From Chloroflexota bacterium (GTDB taxonomy: Bacteria; Chloroflexota; Ktedonobacteria; Ktedonobacterales; Ktedonobacteraceae), in contig CADDZH010000119.1 of the NCBI GenBank assembly GCA_902812455.1, positions 1-14,784 on the forward strand: a DNA stretch of 14,784 bases, given 5' to 3'. This document shows, one piece after another, positions 13,239 through 14,784 of the stretch (within the stretch, counting starts at the first letter, position 1; every line of letters begins with the position of its first letter). The notes beneath the pieces are model-generated. The model searched no databases, had not been told where the DNA came from, and saw only the letters and a list, made by a program, of their open reading frames with translations. The position numbers and the translations under genes were made by a program.

Positions 13239-14784
13239 CCATAAGTGAAGTACATCGGGCGCTCGGCGACTATTGTACCGCTTGCTGCCTGCACCGAAAT
13301 GGAGACTGCATATCCCGCATGGGGGTCTGCCTGCTCAACCGGCTGCACGATCCCATTAATGTCGACCGTCACGCGCGTCTGGGCTGCAACGGTCACAACC
13401 TGCTCTGTGGTGATGCTATTGCCCATATAGAGCCTGACCACTACATCTTCGCTCGTCGTAGTGGGGTTTTGCAGTGTCAGCACCTCTGAGAAGCCGTTCC
13501 CGGTATAGCCCTCTGCGAAGCTATAGGCGGACTTTGCCGGGCCTGGCTGGCCAATGACATCGGTCCCACCGGGAATTGTGCCATTGTAGCGGAAGTACTC
13601 CTGCCGCTGCACCACAACCGGGGCATCAGAAGTGACCTCAGCCGAGACTGCGGGCGTGCTCTGGGCGAAACCTGCAGAGGCTCGGTTCACATCAAAGAAA
13701 TACTGCGATTGTGGCGCAACCTGCACCGTGGTGGCGTTTGTCTGCCCATTGCTATATTCCAGGTTGACCGTCACGTTAGCCGTCGTGGCGGTGTCAAAAT
13801 TTGCCAGCGCCAGGTACTCGTGGAAATTGGGGCCGGTGTAGCCTTCGGCAAACAGCCAGTCCTTGCCGGGAGCCTGTGTGCCAACCACCGACGCTGCCCC
13901 GGTTACAGGCCCGCTGATATTCGAGCGCGATGTGCTGAAGTACATTGGGCGCTCCACCACAACCGGCTGATCCGAGTGGACGTGCACAGCGCTCGTCTGG
14001 TTGATGCCTAGATACATTGGCGATGTCGTTCCGCGTTGGCCGGCAGGGACAACCAGCGTGGTGGTGCCGATCTGCGATCCGGCAGCGAAATAGCTGACCG
14101 TCACATTGGCGCTCTTGCCGCCCGGCGGATTGAGAATGGTGATAAAGCTGGTGTAGTTGCGCTCAGATTCTACGTCGGCAAAGTAGAAATCCTGCCCTAA
14201 CTGCGTGGCACCGAGCGCATCCGTTCCACTGTTGATACCATTGAATGAAAAATACATAGGCCGCTCTGCGACAATTCCCACACCGTTGGTCGAAGAAACG
14301 ATCATGGCAATCGATGTTCCCGGCCCCGTATAGGCAATATGCAGATCACTGTTGACGCTGACGGTGGCCCGGCTCTGTGGTGGCACGCTATGTACAACGC
14401 TCTTCGCCGGTGCATTCGGGAAAAGATAGGTTACCTGCACCTGCGCCGTTCGCTGCGGATCGGGATTCTCCAGGGTCAGGTACTCCTGGAAATCGCCTCC
14501 CACGCGCCCTTCGGCAAAGTACCAGGTCGTACTTGTGGGCGTTGTGCGCGGTACTGCTCCCAGGCTCAGCGTGATCAATGCCTGCGCTAGATTTGCCGCG
14601 TTGCATGAGCCGAGGCCCGTTGCCAGGTCATACATGCTCGTGTCAGGATACGTCCCGCTATTCCCGACATAATCGTTATTATTCACGCCGCCTGGAACAG
14701 GCACAACATCATGAAAGGCGCTAGCATAGGAGGTGCCAGCCGCGCCATGACTGATGCCATAGAGGCTCGGATTGAGAAAACCAA
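13193..14784 (-). CDS. S53 (sedolisin) peptidase, C-terminal part, with four tandem repeats
   Basis: This is the C-terminal 529 residues of a gene that enters from the right edge; the frame is open to base 14784, so the GTG at 14704 is not the real start. The first residues, GFLNPSLYG, SAFHDVV and MYDLATGLGS, are the end of an S53 sedolisin/kumamolisin catalytic domain, including the Asp-Val and later Gly/Asp positions of its calcium site. The Ser-Glu-Asp active site lies outside the window. After a short linker come four tandem domains of 111, 111, 110 and 111 residues (13196-14524). S53 enzymes are secreted acid endopeptidases made as proenzymes. The repeat domains lie where binding or cell-wall attachment modules usually sit. 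The 3' end overlaps the glycosyltransferase gene by 46 bp. Confidence 0.88.
   Translation of the reverse strand, partial: GFLNPSLYGISHGAAGTSYASAFHDVVPVPGGVNNNDYVGNSGTYPDTSMYDLATGLGSCNAANLAQALITLSLGAVPRTTPTSTTWYFAEGRVGGDFQEYLTLENPDPQRTAQVQVTYLFPNAPAKSVVHSVPPQSRATVSVNSDLHIAYTGPGTSIAMIVSSTNGVGIVAERPMYFSFNGINSGTDALGATQLGQDFYFADVESERNYTSFITILNPPGGKSANVTVSYFAAGSQIGTTTLVVPAGQRGTTSPMYLGINQTSAVHVHSDQPVVVERPMYFSTSRSNISGPVTGAASVVGTQAPGKDWLFAEGYTGPNFHEYLALANFDTATTANVTVNLEYSNGQTNATTVQVAPQSQYFFDVNRASAGFAQSTPAVSAEVTSDAPVVVQRQEYFRYNGTIPGGTDVIGQPGPAKSAYSFAEGYTGNGFSEVLTLQNPTTTSEDVVVRLYMGNSITTEQVVTVAAQTRVTVDINGIVQPVEQADPHAGYAVSISVQAASGTIVAERPMYFTYGYFAPGGTDVVGYTG
13196..14524 (-). repeat. Four tandem 111-residue protein repeats
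   Basis: Units run at about 14192-14524, 13859-14191, 13529-13858 and 13196-13528 on the minus strand. Each begins with a W/F/Y-x-FAEG or FAD motif followed by EYL-x-L-x-NP or similar. Each continues with Val/Thr-rich alternating strands and a V-P/A-x-x-R segment, and ends with ERPMYF or QRQEYF and a G-T-D-V-x-G type turn. Units 1, 3 and 4 are closest; unit 2 has FADVES and lacks the GTD turn. The pattern predicts beta-sandwich domains. Confidence 0.85.

Overview
The window looks like a piece of chromosome from a filamentous Chloroflexota bacterium of the Ktedonobacteria type. This is an inference from three things. Protein content: a paired DUF1800/DUF1501 operon, a sedolisin-type S53 peptidase with tandem C-terminal repeats, and large GT-C membrane glycosyltransferases. 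Moderate GC. Non-coding gaps filled with several families of short inverted-repeat elements ending in motifs such as GCCCCTAC. No rRNA, tRNA, CRISPR array, transposase or phage gene was recognised. | Layout, left to right. A small coiled-coil protein of unknown function (161-718, +) converges on a membrane-anchored DUF4352-like protein (771-1310, -), with a hairpin between them. Upstream on the minus strand are a large GT39/ArnT-like membrane glycosyltransferase (1451-3247, -) and an amidase-signature enzyme (3395-4921, -). A divergent intergenic region with a good sigma70-type promoter leads to an alpha/beta hydrolase (5092-5913, +). Repeat element B fills the gap between that gene and the convergent DUF1501 gene (6052-7314, -), which is preceded by its usual partner DUF1800 (7537-9240, -). 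A gene-free stretch of about 700 bp (9241-9942) holds several unrelated repeats. Then come a GT-C membrane glycosyltransferase (9943-12081, +) and a GT28/MGDG-synthase-like glycosyltransferase (12078-13238, +), joined by an ATGA stop/start overlap. Last, overlapping tail to tail, is the C-terminal part of an S53 peptidase (13193 to the right edge, -) carrying four 110-111-residue repeats. | How the genes work together. The 9943/12078 pair is very likely one translationally coupled operon for a membrane-associated glycan or glycolipid. The DUF1800/DUF1501 pair is a conserved exported duo of unknown biochemical role. The S53 enzyme is probably a secreted acid protease. The other genes are metabolic or cell-envelope singletons. 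| The most unusual feature is the repeats. Two copies (C and D) of an element with terminal inverted repeats of about 160-185 bp lie inside the 9943-12081 glycosyltransferase gene without breaking its frame. They add about 63 and 55 basic residues to two predicted loops and are read in two different frames. Copy A, stacked on a second repeat type, appears to have replaced the C-terminus of the GT39 gene. Copy B supplies the stop codon of the DUF1501 gene. A separate set of small hairpins (GGGC-arm-loop-arm-GCCCCTAC) keeps its ends and its pairing while the arm sequences differ, so structure appears to be what is conserved.
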